The notes beneath the pieces are model-generated. The model was not told where the DNA came from. It saw nothing but the letters and a program-made list of their open reading frames with translations, and did no database searches. Shown piece by piece: positions 11,317-22,480 of a DNA stretch of 64,000 nt. Source of the DNA: Branchipolynoe longqiensis (taxonomy: Eukaryota > Annelida > Polychaeta > Phyllodocida > Polynoidae); NCBI GenBank assembly GCA_030323885.1, contig CM059199.1, positions 42,965,347 to 43,029,346 of the forward strand, given 5' to 3'. Position numbers and translations under genes: made by a program. Numbering within the stretch: position 1 is the stretch's first letter; every line of letters starts with the position of its first letter.

Positions 11317-11322
11317 GTCTAC

Positions 11323-11388
11323 CACCTCTCGCCGTGAATATGGCCTATGCTGCCGACACGGCGTAAAGCAACCATCACTCAATCAATC
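11323..11388 (+). mobile_element. 3' end of an I/Nimb-like LINE
   Basis: Only the last 66 bp: 'CGCCGTGAATATGGCCTATG', 'GACACGGCGTAAAGCAACCA' and a (TCAA) tail. A target duplication 'GTCTAC' (11317-11322 and 11389-11394), extending with one mismatch to about 10 bp, marks the insertion. Confidence 0.88.
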
Positions 11389-11554
11389 GTCTACGACCTT
11401 TGTGACATGGAAACCAAAAGTCAATACATTCCAAATAATAGCAGAACACATTCCATATAATAGCAGAATCAATATCCATTTGAAGATTTATATATTGTGC
11501 ATATATCAGATTAAAAAAACTTTGTTTCACTTTTTGATTTTGTTCTTATTCAAA

Positions 11555-11650
11555 TTGAGAATGACCGTATGTTTGACTCCAGAAGCTGATGATATAATAC
11601 ATATAATACATGTGCTGTAGAGGCGTCGTTACATAAAACAAACTTTACTT
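11555..11650 (-). mobile_element. Fragment of the mollusc-type dispersed repeat
   Basis: 'GAATGACCGTATGTTTGACT' and 'GTGCTGTAGAGGCGTCGTTA' match the minus-strand start of the copy at 9946-10205, with the centre deleted. Confidence 0.6.
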
Positions 11651-11660
11651 TTGTAATTTC

Positions 11661-12410
11661 CTTTAGATCCAGTCCCCCAAGCTTTATGGCCCATCTCTCT
11701 CCATATGTTAGCAGGCCGATTTATTCTTTATTTGTGAGAGCATTTATGGAGCAACACATAATTAACTGCTCCTCAATCAACAGCTGCTAACCTGTTCACT
11801 AGCTTTCCTATATATGCACTGAAACATGCAGTGTTTCAGTGCATACATGAACATTTAGATGCACTATATTATATTCAAACGATATAGCATGCCATGCATT
11901 CAGGTCTACGTAGTACACTGAGTCTTCTGGTCTCAATCCATTTGAAATCACATCAGTGCCTCCAGAGAAGAGAATTTCTTTTCTTTTTCTTGATGATTTA
12001 TACTGCCTATCATGGATAAGTCAGAATAGACTACTTGTTTTCACCATTAGACAGATTGTCGATCGAAAGCCCGAGCCTACACTTTTACCGTCCCAAGGGA
12101 TTTTTAACCTCCCACACCGCATAGATATGGTATGAAAGCAACTGGCCTTTGATGACACTGTAAGTTATACACAGTGGTTTGCATAATGTCTTCCTTGTTT
12201 GTTCATTAAACATGCATCTAGTTATTCCATTCTTAATTATGACACTATTTCTAATGGTTTCATATCAGATTAATGCAATTGAACTAAGTGAAGAAATACA
12301 TGAGCATTACTCAATTACTACCATTCTGACCTAATTTGAGGCTTAATCCCTTTATTCTTTATATTCCAGCAGATACACTGATGAGTGATAGATATGAGGT
12401 AAGTCATATA
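11661..12410 (+). repeat. Ancient segmental duplicate S1, copy 1
   Basis: Collinear with 32264-33970: 'TTTCCTTTAGA..CCAG', 'AGCAGGCCGATTTATTCTTT', 'GATATAGCATGC', 'TTTCTAATGGTTTC', 'GGCTTAATCCC' and 'GAGGTAAGTCA' all recur in order. Copy 1 carries a SINE-B (11988-12172) that copy 2 lacks. Confidence 0.8.
11988..12172 (-). mobile_element. SINE-B, 5'-truncated
   Basis: On the minus strand, the body from 'GTGTATAACTTACAGTGTCA' to the 3' end 'CCATGATAGGCAGTATAAAT'. The tRNA head is missing. It lies inside S1 copy 1 only. Confidence 0.85.
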
Positions 12411-12576
12411 TTATCTTGCTGCACTCTCTCAGTTGGCATCAGGTGGCAATCAGTTGGCTTCTCAGTTGACAAGTGGTCGGGGCGGGTTGGGGACTGATTT
12501 GCGACTGTTGTGCGACCGATCGTCGTTTGATTTCAGATCTGTTGCAAATCAGTCCTCGGTGGATTGCCAACCTATG

Positions 12577-12808
12577 TTCATATAGTTCCTTAACACAATT
12601 TTTATTAATTACTTCTTTCATCTATTTTATTTACTTATATGATTTTGAGCTTTTACAAATTCATAAGTGTCTATTGACACATAACTGATTGTATGCTTTT
12701 ACATTATATATAAAGGCGATGGTTGAATAAAAAACAAACAATTCTCGCCGTGAATATGGCTTATGCTGCCAACATGGCATAAAGAAACCACCAATCAATC
12801 AACCAATC
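12577..12808 (+). mobile_element. 5'-truncated I/Nimb-like LINE tail
   Basis: Covers most of the 3' UTR ('ATATGATTTTGAGCTTT', 'GCCGTGAATATGGC') and a (TCAA)n tail. A 12-bp target duplication 'GCCAACCTATGT' lies on both sides (12565-12576, 12809-12820). Confidence 0.92.
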
Positions 12809-13030
12809 AAGCCAACCTATGTAAATGATCGCCAAGCTCCGGGCGACCATTTTGTGTCGCAAGGAGGGTTTTGTTGGTGCAAAGCCTGAATCGTCCACTG
12901 ACTACCAGATAGAGACCTCTTTTCGATCACTTGCGACCACCTATTTTTTTGGTTGCAAGAACTTGGGAAGTGATCACAAGCATAGTGTGACTGGGATATA
13001 ACATAGGGGATGCACTGGGTTCTTGAATAT

Positions 13031-13142
13031 CAGGATACTAGTTCATGGTGCTGGTATCATGTTCCCTCATGAGGCAACACTATGATGGTACCATGAGTGT
13101 GTGGGATCCCTAGTTGCTATTCATTCTGATATGAGCTTAGAA
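13031..13142 (+). mobile_element. SINE-A fragment (central to 3')
   Basis: Diverged 'AGTTCATGGTGCTGGTATC' through 'TGATATGAGCTTAG'. The next SINE-A copy begins directly after it. Confidence 0.65.
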
Positions 13143-13465
13143 CCGAGCGCGGTGGCCGAATTGGGAGATTACAGGCCTCGCATGCGGAAGGTCGGGAGTT
13201 CGGTTCCCAGTCGAGTCAAACCAATGACTTATAAACTTGATAATTGTCACTTCCTAGACTGACATTCGGCTTTAATATGATAGGGGAAGGACTGGTTATC
13301 TGAGTGTCAGGATAATGTGACTATAGGGGATATCAGCTCATCGTGGTGGCAACCTTATTCCCCAGTGGGGCAGCACTATAAAGTGGTCATGAGTGCATGC
13401 TGTCACAAGTCTTGTATGACCTTAGATGTTGACAGGATGTAAAACTCCAACAACCAATCAACCAA
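13143..13465 (+). mobile_element. SINE-A, full length (variant 1 head)
   Basis: 'GCGCGGTGGCCGAATTGGG' and 'GGGAGTTCGGTTCCCAG' form the A- and B-box regions. The centre is intact, and the tail 'CTCCAACAACCAATCAACCA' closes it. Confidence 0.93.
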
Positions 13466-13504
13466 CCAAGAAACAGGGTGGGCATCCACGGCCACAACTC
13501 AATC

Positions 13505-13718
13505 ACATGCCGGCACCATGTCCTGGTATCCCACTCAGTCACATTATCCTGACACCAAGCCAACCGGTCCTTGCCCTATCCTAATAATGCCGAGCGCCAG
13601 GCTAGCAAGTGACAATTATCAATTTTGTAAGTCATTGGTTTGAGTCGACTGAGACTTGAAGTGCCGACCTTCCGCACGGGAAGCCTGCGCTCTGCCGATG
13701 AGGCCACCGCGTCCGGTC
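13505..13718 (-). mobile_element. SINE-A, 3'-truncated (variant 1 head)
   Basis: Minus-strand head ('GGTGGCCTCATCGGCAGAGC') and body up to the 'GGTGCCGGCATGTG' region. The 3' end is missing, and the tail-to-tail neighbour is the copy at 13143-13465. Confidence 0.9.
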
Positions 13719-13743
13719 GGGCATATGGGTGTGGTATGGGATG

Positions 13744-14674
13744 TAAAGCTGCAGTCACACTACGACGCTTCTCTCCAACATGCGTGGACGCGTGCCCGTT
13801 TTTGGCGAAATGTCGGGAAACGTCGAGAAGCGCTAGGGGAGCGTTAAGCAAGCGTCGGTACACGTCGGTACACGTTGATGGAGGTGGACGGTCGGCGCTA
13901 AACGCCGGCGCGCGTATTGGTGCGACCAAAGTTTTCAGCATGCACACAAATCTTGACAACCGACAACGCCCGTAAACGTATCGGTCCGCACGTTGTGAGG
14001 ACGTTAATACACGTTACAATCGCGTTAGAAGAACGCTGGCCGGACGTTGCAGAACGTCCAGTGAAGTTGTTTGTGTTGATATTTTTTTGAGCGACTCCGA
14101 GCGTCCCGTCAGCGCGTCGGTAACGTGCCATGGACATGTGCATAACGTGTAGCGGACGCGCTCTTGGCGTTCGTCGAGCGTTTCTTGAAATTTTGGACGC
14201 GTCGTCGGCGTGTATGGCGCTCTTTTAACGTTGGCGGGCGTTCTGATAGCGTTTTGTGCACTTTTAGCTCACAACTCGCCCAGAGGACGCTGACAGGACG
14301 CTGACAGGACGCTACTAACACGCTGTAAGGACGCCGAAACACGCCGAACGACGGCGGCCGGAAGTACTTCACGCGCTATCATAATTTGGCTAAGACGTCC
14401 GCCGGTCGCTAGCGGAACGCTGGACTAACGTTGACGGGCCGTTATGCAGACGCCGCGCGCGCCCGCCGGTCGTTGCGACATGTTGAGAAATCCGATTGCT
14501 TTCATCACGCGTCGACACACGTTGGCCGCGCGCAAATAACACTTTACTAACACGCTGCGCCGACGTCGAGTTTTCTCTCAAAACCCCAACAAGTTTGACG
14601 TTTCTCGACGCGTAGATTTTATTTTGCACGCTGGCGGAGCGCCGGTGAGAAGCGTCGTAGTGTGACAGGCCTAT
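13744..14674. mobile_element. CpG-rich inverted-repeat element, copy 1
   Basis: Ends are inverted repeats: 'TCACACTACGACGCTTCTC' at 13755 and its complement 'GAGAAGCGTCGTAGTGTGA' at 14647-14665. The interior is packed with ACGTT, GCGTCGG and GGACGCTGACA motifs and is far richer in CpG than anything around it. No transposase frame is seen, so this is a non-autonomous DNA transposon. The superfamily is undetermined. A related copy is at 16289-17116. Confidence 0.88.
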
Positions 14675-15049
14675 AAGGGAGCCTCATAACCATGATTAGA
14701 TGGAAGTCTGCAATTGGTGTGATCAAAGCATGACATTGTACATACCACAGGTAAAGGCGGCATTAATAACTGACGTCACAATGACCGCCACGTCATAATG
14801 ACAACCTAGAATGACAGTCGCCCCATGAGTGTTAACAGTGCGGATGGCCCGAGGAGATATTGTCTCTGGAGTTACTCCTTTTTTAATCATCACGTAGGAA
14901 CTGCATTATGGACTATTATAGCGTAATTAAATGGGAATGGCCTGTGGGCCTGCTGGCATTTACAAATTACATGCAATAACACAATGCAGTGTTAATTAAT
15001 TTAACTAAAATCCCTGTAGTTGTTCTGCATGACAGCATATATGAAAGTA
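14675..15049. other. No gene recognised
   Basis: Ordinary AT-rich sequence with a local 'TGACGTCACAATGAC' and 'CACGTCATAATGAC' near-repeat at about 14770. Confidence 0.4.
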
Positions 15050-15419
15050 TGTTGGTTGTCGGAGTGTTACGTCCTGGCAATATCTAAGGTCATATCAAGA
15101 TGGGTACCGACTTGTGCTAGTACTCACTCATGGCGACTTAATAGTGCTGTCCTACTGGGAGACCATTGGGATACCATTGGGAGACCAGACTGTCATCACC
15201 ATGACCTGATATCCCTCTGAGTCATATTATCCTGACACTGAGCTAAGCAGTCCTTGCCCTATCCTAGTAATTCAGAGTGCCTGGGTAGGACGCAATAAGA
15301 ATACATTTTTAAGTCAATGGTGAGACGCGTCCAGGGTTTGAACCTTTGGGTTCGAATCCCACGATCTACCAACACGGGAGACGGACGGTCAACTCATGCT
15401 CATTGAACTACCAGACGGG
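15050..15419 (-). mobile_element. SINE-A, full length (variant 2 head)
   Basis: All SINE-A blocks are present on the minus strand. It contains a short internal duplication near 15160-15190 (ACCATTGGGA repeated). Its head touches the head of the next copy. Confidence 0.92.
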
Positions 15420-15735
15420 GTGGCCGAATCGGTATAGCGCAGGCTTCCCTTGCGGAAGGTCCGGAGTTCGAATCCCAGCCGAATCAAACCAATGACTCAC
15501 AAGATTGATGCTTGCCCCTTCCAAGCCTGGTCAGCAGCATTATTACGATAGAGCAAGCATTGGTTGGCTCAGTATGAGGATAATGTGACTGAGTGGGGTA
15601 TCAGGCCATGCTGCCGGCAGCCTGATCTCTCAGTGGGACAGCTTTATAATGTCGCCATGAATGGGCACTGTCTGAGGTCGGAGCCCGCCCTGATATGATC
15701 ATGGATGTTGGTAGGATGTAAAACGCAAATAAAAC
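15412..15735 (+). mobile_element. SINE-A, full length (variant 1 head)
   Basis: Starts 'ACCAGACGGGGTGGCCGAAT', followed by 'GGAGTTCGAATCCCAG' and the full body. It is arranged head-to-head with the minus-strand copy at 15050-15419. Confidence 0.92.
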
Positions 15736-15824
15736 AAACTTTTTTTTGTTGTTGTTGGCTACACTAGTTGTTTAAGCAGGGGACATTTCAGTCGCAGACG
15801 ACTGGTCTTCCTCATTCCACTGCT

Positions 15825-15977
15825 CCTTGCCGTATCCTAGCAATGCCAAGTGTCTGGCTAGGAAGCGACAAGTATCAATTTTTAAGTCATTGGTTTGACT
15901 CGACCAGGATTCGAAGCCACTATCTACCAACACGGGAGACGGACGCTCTAACTCATTCGGCCATCCCGTCTGGTCAC
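15825..15977 (-). mobile_element. SINE-A head (variant 2)
   Basis: The minus-strand tRNA-like head, 'GGGATGGCCGAATGAGTTAG', and the early body. The preceding 85 bp (15738-15824, 'AGACGACTGGTCTTCC') also occur at 34254-34330. Confidence 0.88.
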
Positions 15978-16288
15978 TACAATGGAAGGAGTACACATGT
16001 AGGGTATGAGTGTGTCAGTGAGTGTGTCAACCGTAGCTAGCGGAGGGCAAGATGGAATCAAATGCCCTCCCATCCCACGCCGAAAAAACCTAACTTATAT
16101 GGAACATCCCTCAAATGGCTGGTAATGACATTTTAGAGCTTGAGGGTTTTCTAAATTCCCTGCGGGTACATAGTCCCTAAATCCCCCTATTGCCTCATGC
16201 CATCAACATTCATTTGTTCCATGAATGTAGCTTCCCCTGCCAAACACATTAAACAATGCAAAACAAAAATTCCTTGCTACGGTTCTGG
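15978..16288. other. No gene recognised
   Basis: No repeat or coding signal is seen. Confidence 0.4.
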
Positions 16289-17116
16289 TAAAGGCCATGT
16301 CACACTACGACGTTTCCCATCAATGCACGTCGATGTGTTGCCTTTTTGGTCGAAACGTCGGTACACGTCAGGTACATTACCGGCGCATTTCCGGCGCATT
16401 AGCGGCACGTTACCAGTGCGTTACCAGCGCTTCGGTACACGTAGACTGATAGCAACATGTGATCCAACATGTTGGCTCCCTTCAGCGCCCGCAGGCTCGT
16501 GCCGATCATTTTGTGCTTGCACAAAACTTTCGACGGGCCGCAATGCGCAAAAGCGCATTGGCAGGCGCGTTACGGACGCATTAGCAACACGTCAACACCC
16601 GTTGGCGGCGCGCCGGCGGAACGCTGGCAGGACGTTGATCAGCGTTGATTAACGTTGGCATTTTTTTCACCAAACTGTGATCGTTCCATCGGCACGTCGG
16701 TGACCTCCCATCGATGTGTAGTGGGCGCGCTATTGGCGTTGCTCCAGCATTTCTCGACACGTTGGACATGTTGCTGGCGCGTCTTGACGTGTTACTGGCG
16801 CGTCTTCCGCGCGCCTAATGTTACCTGACGTTCTGCAAACCTTTAATGATGCGCTACCCCCATGCCGTCGGCGTGCCGGCAACATGCCGATAACATGATG
16901 ATGTCACGCTGGGAACCCGCTGGCAGGACGTTGACACTTTGTTCCACCACACGTAGAACCCCGTTGGCCATGTGCTCATAGCACACTACTAACACGGTGC
17001 GCCCCGTCAAACTTTCTGCCAAAACGCCGAAGAGATGGACATGTGTCGATGGGTTGCAAATATTTTGGGCGTTGCCAGCACGCCAGTGAGAAACATCGTA
17101 GTCCGACAGGGCCTTA
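16289..17116. mobile_element. CpG-rich inverted-repeat element, copy 2
   Basis: Same family and orientation as 13744-14674. The left end is 'GGCCATGTCACACTACGACG', and the right end is the complement of 'AAGGCCCTGTCGGACTACGA'. The interior shares 'TTTTTGG.CGAAA.GTCGG' next to the left end. It is more TG/CA-decayed than copy 1, as expected for an older methylated copy. Confidence 0.87.
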
Positions 17117-17264
17117 AGTGAGTGATGATGCCTTTACTTCATGTCCTTATGGCCCTAGGCTAGTGCTGTCGGTCTGGAATATGCATAACTTGTTAGAGGT
17201 TTTACATGGAAAGCAATTTGATTGAAATAAAACACTATTCTCGGAATGCAGGCACAACCGGAGT

Positions 17265-17587
17265 TTGTTTGTTTGTTAGGGTTTTATGTCCTATCAACCT
17301 TTATGGTCATATCAGGACGGGTACAGACTTGTGACAGTGCACAGTCATGGTGACTTTATAGTGTTTCCCCACTGAGAGACCCAATAATCCACTGTCACAT
17401 TATCCTGATACTGAGCTAACCCGTCCTCGCCCTACCCTAATAATGCTGAACGCTAGGCTACAATGCCAAGCGCAACACTAGGTAGTGACAAGTATAACTT
17501 TTGTAAGTTATTATTTTTCACTCGGCTAGAATCTGACCTTCCGCAAGGGAAGCCTGCGCTCTACCAATTCGGCCACCTCGTTCGGGC
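17265..17587 (-). mobile_element. SINE-A, full length (variant 1 head)
   Basis: The minus-strand head 'GAGGTGGCCGAATTGGTAG' is followed by the body, with a small duplication of the 'GCCAAGCGC' region near 17460. Confidence 0.9.
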
Positions 17588-17804
17588 AGGACAGCTGGAA
17601 GCAGATAAGACCGAATCGGTGGGGCGCCCATACCCTGTTCTGAGAGAGCTTGGGTGCAAACCGTAGCTGAGTCAAAGCAAACAATCCCTCAGCTGACGCT
17701 TGGGATTCGTAGGAGAGGACAGTGTCAGGATATGACGATATAATGTCATCAGGTAATGTTGTTGGCCGCACGTTATTCTTAACGGGGAGAGCATTAGGAT
17801 GCTT

Positions 17805-18130
17805 GTTTGTTGTTGTCTTAGGTCCTAGCAACATCTAAGTCATATCAGGATGGATACCGACTTAATTGTGACAGTGCGCACTCACAACGACTTTATAGTG
17901 CTATCCCAGTGGGAAACCAGGCTGCCAGCACCATGACCTGGTATCGCACTCAGTCACATTATCCTGACACTGAGCCAACCAGTCCCTGCCCTATCCTATT
18001 AATGCAGAGCGCCTGGCTAGGAAGCGACAACGATCAATTTTTAAGTCATTGGTTTGACTCGACCAGGGTTCGAACCCATGACCCCACAAACTACCAGCAC
18101 GGGAGACTCATTCGGCCATCCCGTCTGGTA
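17805..18130 (-). mobile_element. SINE-A, full length (variant 2 head)
   Basis: One of the best-preserved copies. The head is 'GGGATGGCCGAATGAGT', the B-box is 'GGTTCGAACCCTGG', and the centre is 'TGTCAGGATAATGTGACTGA'. The 3' end lies at 17805 near 'GTTGTTGTC'. Confidence 0.94.
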
Positions 18131-18332
18131 CTGCCGACATCACTAAGTCGGTACACCGTCCAGGTATGATCTGCAATGTTTGTAGGCCCTCAGGAGATCA
18201 ACAAAGGAGATCAACAAAGCCAGGAGATCAACAAAGCCTTGCCCTCAGGCATTCGTGACCGATGGCTTAGTTGATATAATGGCGGGTGAGTTTGAGGTCA
18301 ATGTAGTGACCTCTAACATTTCACTAACAAAT

Positions 18333-18437
18333 ACTGGGCGTGGTGGCAGAATCGGTATAGCGCAGGCCTAGCATGCGGGAGATCGGGTGTTCGGTTCCAG
18401 CTCGAGTTAAACCATGCAATGACTTATGAAATCGATC
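18333..18437 (+). mobile_element. SINE-A head only (variant 1)
   Basis: 'GCGTGGTGGCAGAATCGGTA', 'GGTGTTCGGTTCCAGC' and 'AATGACTTATGAAATCGAT'. The sequence is cut off where the reverse-transcriptase remnant begins. Confidence 0.85.
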
Positions 18438-18502
18438 TTTTTTTAAATTTAAATTTATTCTTTTATTGAGGCTGTAATTATACTGAAGTCAGACTGGTGA
18501 GA

Positions 18503-20092
18503 AATGAAGGCAGAGGAGCTGCAGAGAGCTGCAGACAGAAACAACATGAAGGGCTTCTACAATGAACTGAAGGTCTGAAGGAAGTGTGGGGACCCGTGAA
18601 GAATGGACCTGTTCACCTGAAATCAACACATGGATTGGAAACCTTTTCTGACAGCAAGAGAGTTCTGGCAAGATGGAGTGAACACTTCCAGAAGCTACTC
18701 AATGGCCCTGGTGACATAGATCACAAAGCTCTGGACAACATCCAGCAGCGCATTACCAAAACATGCCTCGATGAGATTCCAACCATGCATGAGATGGCTA
18801 GAGCAATCGCCAGCCTGAAAGATGGCAAAGCACCTGGGCATGGAAGCACGGATGAGACATTCTGTTCAACAGACTGCATCAACTAATCACCAATGCCTGG
18901 TAGGAGGGTTCTGTACCCCAAGCATGGCAAGATACCAGCATTGTAACCATCTACAAGAAAGCTGATTGAATAGATTGTGGGACCTATAGAGTAATCTCTC
19001 TTCTGTCCATAGCAGGCAAGATTTTCGCCAGCATCCTCCTCAACAGACTATCTATTCGCATAACACCTGATATAGTTCCGGAGTCACAGTGTGGCTTCAG
19101 AGGTAACCGGAGCACCCTGGATATGATATTTTGTCTCCAACAACTACAAGAAAAGTGCATTGAGCAGGACCAACCACTGTACATGGTATTTCTTGATTTC
19201 ACTAAGGCCAGTGGGATCAAGCAATGTTTGTGTACTGGCCCCCACGCTCTTCTCCATCTTCCTATCAGCAATGCTTTCCAAGGCTTTCCGAGGTATGGGG
19301 GATGGCATCTATATACAGTCCAGACAGAGCGCTGACCTATTCGATGTTGCACACTTCAGAGTGAAGACCAAGACTACTCGGATACTGGTAAGAGAGCTGC
19401 TAATTGCAGATGACAGTGCACTGGTTGCCCACTTTGCTAAAGAGATCTAGAAAATAGTGGATGCTTTCTCCGATACATCAAAGAAGTTTGGCCTGAAGAT
19501 TAACATCAAGAAGACGGAGGTGCTGTACCAACCCAACTCTACAAGAACCCGATAGGAGTATATCATGGTTGACAGAAACAAGCTGAACTCTGTTCCGGAA
19601 TTCACCTACCTCAGAAACACTATATCAAGTGATGGAGGCATTGATGCTGAAATACAGAGGAGGATGGCCAAGGCTAGTGCATCGTTCGGGCGACTATGCG
19701 AGAGACTCTGGAATAACCACCACGTGTCCATGCAGGTCAAAGGCAAGATATACTGTGCAATCGTGCTATCCACCCTACTATATGGAGCCGAGGTCTGGTC
19801 AGTGTACAGACGACAGGTGAAAAAGCTGCATGCCTTCATGATGTGACATCTGTGTTCAATCATGAGGCTAACCTGGGAGGACAAAGTGACAAATAAGGAA
19901 ATACTCAAACGGACAGGGCTGCCCTCTATGGAAGATCTTCTGATCAAAAAGAATCTCCGGTGGACTGGACACCTCAGGAGGATGTCATCAGACAGGCTAC
20001 CAAAGCAGATCTTCTACTCTCAACGGTCTTCTGGTTATCGAAAGAGAGGGCACCCTCATCTCCAGTTCAAGGATGATGATGAATTATACTAG
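18503..20092 (+). pseudogene. Decayed non-LTR reverse transcriptase
   Basis: A degraded copy of the reverse-transcriptase part of a non-LTR retrotransposon, related to RTE-like elements. Recognisable blocks in order: 'ARWSEHFQKLLN' and 'LKDGKAPG' (18584-18886), 'ISLLSIAGKIFASILLNRL' (about 18990), 'QCGFRGNRSTLDM' (about 19085), 'YMVFLDFTKA' (19190), 'ADDSALVAH' (about 19410), 'KFGLKINIKKTEVL' (about 19490), 'FTYLRNTISSDG' (19600) and the C-terminal 'LRWTGHLRRMSSDRLPKQ' (about 19960). It has frameshifts near 18550 and 19205 and stops near 18970, 19450 and 19554. The segment between the first catalytic Asp block and the 'IKQ' block is deleted at about 19207. No endonuclease domain is present. 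It cannot make active enzyme. Confidence 0.93.
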
Positions 20093-21029
20093 CCATAGCA
20101 TATAAGCCCGGGTACCCAGGCTTGTTTTCAATGCTGGCCAGTTGTAGTGTTGGTGTTATCTTACCACACAATAGCCGCTGATAAGGTATTTCATTGCCTG
20201 CATTTCAGAAGCAGATAGATAATTGGTTGGTATGGTTAGTAGCCTATGTTAGTTTTTTTAAATTTTCTTGGCATATATGTATTATTTTATTTTGTTCTAC
20301 TCTTATTACTAGACTAGCCTACTCCTATTTACATATCATAGGCTTGTACATAGCTGTGTGGTGTGTGTTATCTGCCTACTTTTGGCATGGTTACCTTCCA
20401 TTGGACGTCCTGCTGGTGGGCCATGACATATCACATGCCCCTTTGCAGTGCAGCTTAGTGGGTGTTTCCGAGCCTTATTTTGCAAATATATTTTTTGTAA
20501 GTTTTTAGGTCAGGAATTTGTTGTTCCTTTACTGTTGGGCATTCCACACCTTGGTAGCCATTTACAGCGTGCTTCTCTCATGAGCTTTTATTTGGCTTCT
20601 GGTCTGCTTTAGTAGTGGCACATTATTTGCTCTAGTAGCCCTTTGTGGTTACATGGTGATTAGTTAGTATGTGTAGATGTTTGAGCTTGTTTTGTGTTGG
20701 GGTTGGCTATTCTAGGTCGATCCGAAATAGGGAAAGACTGCTAGGTAGCTGTTGGCAGTTAAGTGTGTTCTTGGCTCATAGATGTTTGAGCTTGTTTTGT
20801 CTTGGGTTTGGCTATCCAAGGTCGATCCGAAATAGGGAAGGACCATTAGATAGCTAAAGGTTTTAGTTCTAAGTGTCGGTGTTATTGGTTTTATTTTCTG
20901 ATCACCCTTGTAGTGGATGCGAATACTATATTAGTTTTTTTGTTTTTGTTTTACTACTACCTATAAAATAGCCTATTCTACATTTATAGGCTTGTACATA
21001 GTTTGTAGTGTTCATTATCCATTCCTAGT
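20093..21029. other. No gene recognised; locally duplicated sequence
   Basis: Follows the reverse-transcriptase remnant and may include its 3' tail. 'TAGGCTTGTACATAG' with flanking sequence occurs at about 20335 and again at about 20980. Confidence 0.45.
20674..20880 (+). repeat. Two-copy tandem duplication, about 105 bp
   Basis: 'GATGTTTGAGCTTGTTTTGT' through 'GGTCGATCCGAAATAGGGAA' and 'AGCT' occurs at about 20675 and again at about 20780, with roughly ten differences. Confidence 0.92.
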
Positions 21030-21203
21030 GTAGCGCTTGGCATTAATTGGATAGGATAAGGGCTGATTAGGTCAGTGTCAGGATAATGTGAATGAGTCAC
21101 TCACTCAGTGGGATATCGGGGTCATGGTTCCAGCAGTCTGATTTCCCAATGGCGCAGCACTATAAAGTTGGCAAGTCCAACAACCAACCAACCAATCACC
21201 CGA
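21030..21203 (+). mobile_element. SINE-A, 5'-truncated
   Basis: Starts in the body ('AGCGCTTGGCATTAATTGG'), has the centre with an inserted 'GAGTCACTCACTC', and ends 'CCAACAACCAACCAACC'. Confidence 0.88.
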
Positions 21204-21431
21204 GGTCAATGCAATGACCATTTGTAAAATCTTCCGATATACAGCATAGGGGACTGACTGGTGGAGCCTTAGTGCGATGTAAATAGACATAGTGGTGCTG
21301 GCAGGTCTGGGTGTGCGCGCACTCAGGGCCTACCCCCTCTGCTGGGATAGTGATCACCACACTCAAAGGTCAAGGTTGGTGGTGGCCATGGGGCCATACA
21401 GCTTGGTGGTGGGCAGACCACTGGTATCCAT

Positions 21432-22007
21432 AGCCCCGTTTAGATGGGCAAATTCAAAACGATCTAGACAAAGCGATTTATATGAAGCATTTTAGTGGCA
21501 CGTTTACACGGACCGAGTTTGAAAGTGTGTCGGCGCCGGGAACCAGCAGCCTTAGTGGGGAGCCTGTAGCCGGCGAGTACTGCTATTTGTTTAGTTTACA
21601 TACGTCGATTCACAATATGAATAACGACACCAATGTAGCGGCTACGTTAATATCGCTTTGAATTTAGGGTTAATTTAATTAAATTTCATTATTTGAGTAT
21701 GTAATTCTGTTAAATATGATCGCATTCAATAGATTTCGGCCTAATCGGTCCCTAACACTGCTGGGCACCAGCGATAGTTACAGCTGAGCCTGTAGCTGGC
21801 GAGCACTGCTATTTTACACTACCGCCACCCGGGAACCGGCTATATCGTTTCATCTATACTACCTCGCAAGGTGGTTTACATCTACCGATTTATATGAATC
21901 GATTCAGCCCTACAACGCCTCAGAGTCACGTTTACATGGCAAATGTAAATCGATCTAGGCAAGTCGTTTTATATGAAGCGTTTTAAATCACCCGTGTAAA
22001 CGGGGCT
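21432..22007. mobile_element. MITE, family A (TIR AGCCCCGTTTACACGGG), copy 1
   Basis: Left 'AGCCCCGTTTAGATGGGCAA' and right 'CACCCGTGTAAACGGGGCT' are inverted. Subterminal 'CGATCTAG.CAA' and 'ATATGAAGC' motifs also pair. The interior (about 21570-21790, minus orientation) is the 'core module' shared with MITEs of other termini: 'TTAACAGAATTACATACTC' on the minus strand. It is non-coding and flanking target duplication is unclear. Confidence 0.88.
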
Positions 22008-22239
22008 CATGAGGTCCTGGAATGCTGGATCGGAGTAAGCAATTTTAATATATGGTAGATAGTTTTCAAGGGCCAACACGGAATAGTCTCCAGGGATCAG
22101 TTGTTGTTCTGTATGAAATAATGATCTGCAGTAAACACAGCTGCAGCTGATAATAATAAACAGGTTGAGACAGGACTGGCTGCTTCTGTTTTGGCACCTG
22201 CCACTTCTTAGTGAACAATAACACAGGAATGTCTTTAGT

Positions 22240-22412
22240 CTTAAAGGGGATTACTTCGATCGTTTTGAGGTTCTGTCACTTTTCTGTGATAAATATAGTA
22301 ATTTGATTGTTATAATTTACCACGCTTATGATTTAAGTAACTTTTATTTTAAATGGCTAAGTTTTGAGATATTTGAAGTGTGAACATTTAAAATTAGTTT
22401 TGGTAATTAGGA
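22240..22412 (+). repeat. Dispersed repeat C
   Basis: 'TTTTGAGGTTCTGTCA', 'AAGTAACTTTTATTTTAAAT', 'GGCTAAGTTTTGAGATATTT' and 'TTAGTTTTGGTAA' recur at 44740-44960, 55110-55290, 37925-38080 and (minus) 35790-35925. Type unknown. Confidence 0.7.
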
Positions 22413-22419
22413 CGCCAAC

Positions 22420-22480
22420 ACTCTGTTTGTTTGTTGTTGTTTTACGTCCTAGCAACATCTAAGGTCATATCAGGACGGGC
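22420..22480 (-). mobile_element. SINE-A 3' end
   Basis: Minus-strand 'GTCCTGATATGACCTTAGAT' plus tail. It is inserted within or at the end of repeat C. Confidence 0.8.
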
